A stretch of 64,000 nucleotides of DNA, taken from NCBI RefSeq assembly GCF_028640845.1, contig NC_080539.1:373318733-373382732 (forward strand). Direction: 5' to 3'. The translations under genes were made by a program, and so were the position numbers. Shown piece after piece: positions 63,287 to 64,000 of this stretch. Source of the stretch: Ahaetulla prasina (taxonomy: Eukaryota > Chordata > Lepidosauria > Squamata > Colubridae). Under the pieces are notes generated by a model. It did not search any database. It was not told where the DNA came from and worked only from the letters and a program-made list of their open reading frames with translations. Position 1 is the stretch's first letter, and each line of letters starts with the position of its first letter.

Positions 63287-63813
63287 TGTCGTGTCCCACT
63301 CCTCCGCTGACGGCCGGGTCAGGGAAATCCGAATCAGGCTTGCCTCTGCAGCTGTGCCAAACTCCTAGCAAAGTCCTCAGGGCAGGCAGGAGACCAGAAA
63401 GTGACTTCAGCAAGATATGTTTAGACTTTGCCTGACTCAGAGAATGCCAGAAAGCAGATCCTTTATATAGGCCATGGGGTGTGGCTCCATGACTCAGCAC
63501 TTATCCAGGCCTGCCCCTCCCTTCCTTCTGTTGCCTCCGTCTATCAAGTCTTCTGACGCGAGGGTCACTCCAGTCTGCAGCTGTTGGCAATTGACCTCCC
63601 TCAGGCTCACATGCTGTGGAGGAGGGGGAGGGGTCTAGTTGCTCCGTTTGCCTGGGCATGGAGCCAGAGCTGGGGGCTGGGGATACTTCCTCCTCTTCAG
63701 CCTGTCTGGGCATGGAGCCAGGGCTGGGGCCGGGAGGCATACTAGGACATACCTCTGTGTTCGGAAGCAGATAAGAAGGCCCCGGCTGTGGTGAGATCGG
63801 ACGAGACACAACA
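63287..63813 (-). mobile_element. Solo LTR, 527 bp, no clear TSD
   Basis: Same family as 62421-63024 (tgtcgtgtcccactcc ... gagacacaaca; tatataaagg on minus near 63462). Flanks caagg / ccact do not match. Minus frame from the start: VVSRPISPQPGPSYLLPNTE, SMPPGPSPGSMPRQAEEEEV, open about 100 codons to 63501. Confidence 0.8.
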
Positions 63814-63854
63814 CCACTTAAAAGTTATCAAGCTTTAGAAACCCTGTTCTGGAG

Positions 63855-64000
63855 ACAGAAACCAGCGGTGGGTTGCTCCCAGTTCGGACCGATTCTATAG
63901 AACCGGTAGTTAAACCGGCGGGAGGCTCCGCCCACTGACCCAAACGTCATCAAAACTCTTCTGCGAATGCACAGAAGAGCGGAGGAAGCACACTATGCAA
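63855..64000. mobile_element. hAT-like element, left part
   Basis: accagcggtgggttgctccc and tagaaccggtagttaaaccg resemble the 27580 and 22618 elements; runs off the window. Confidence 0.55.

Overview
This is a vertebrate nuclear window, almost certainly from a squamate reptile and most likely an advanced snake. The evidence is a complete Sauria-type SINE (14926-15280), many CR1, L2-like and Rex-like LINE tails, a 3' LINE end carrying an (AATAG)n tail that matches what is described for snake CR1-L3 'Snake1' elements, and abundant (GATA)n of the kind called Bkm in snakes. I found no intact host protein-coding gene, rRNA, functional tRNA or CRISPR. Nearly every long open frame is either reverse-transcriptase debris or translated microsatellite.

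Layout. 1-1.0 kb: GATA/GGAT/GAGA array. 1.0-6.4 kb: nested CR1, CR1-L3, L2 and TIR repeats. 6.9-9.5 kb: two Penelope-like fragments with hammerhead-like cores flanking an (AATAG/AATGG)n satellite, a CR1 and an L2. 10-14.3 kb: purine tract, a three-level nest (L2 inside a hAT MITE inside a CR1), then a Rex-like LINE. 14.9-18.4 kb: Sauria SINE with perfect TSD, a hAT element carrying a broken coiled-coil gene fragment, and a TIR element split by two opposed Rex-like LINEs. 18.9-22.2 kb: GA tract and an AGAAT-based higher-order satellite. 22.6-26.8 kb: hAT elements with internal minisatellites, CR1, and an LTR with perfect 5-bp TSD. 27-31.6 kb: a 556-bp tandem duplication, Penelope-like pieces and the best L2 copy. 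32.4-33 kb: GATA-type array. 34.4-39.5 kb: a recent 2.56-kb tandem duplication. 40.3-42.8 kb: GA/GACA and CTT/CTC tracts. 43.3-48.8 kb: two blocks of a ~115-bp minisatellite. 50.0-50.5 kb: inverted Penelope-like repeats with four hammerhead-like cores. 52-54.5 kb: pyrimidine tracts. 54.5-56.8 kb: GC- and CpG-rich stretch, the only plausible promoter/exon territory. 57-58 kb: 41-bp minisatellite within a hAT element. 59-64 kb: hAT, SINE, MITE tandems and three LTRs.

The elements do not form a pathway. Their relations are of insertion order: precise target-site duplications let several nests be ordered in time. The signals most worth following are the hammerhead-like cores in two Penelope-like families, an open acidic/proline-rich frame starting at the first base of every LTR, a hAT element that appears to have captured a host gene fragment, and minisatellites that grew inside transposons.
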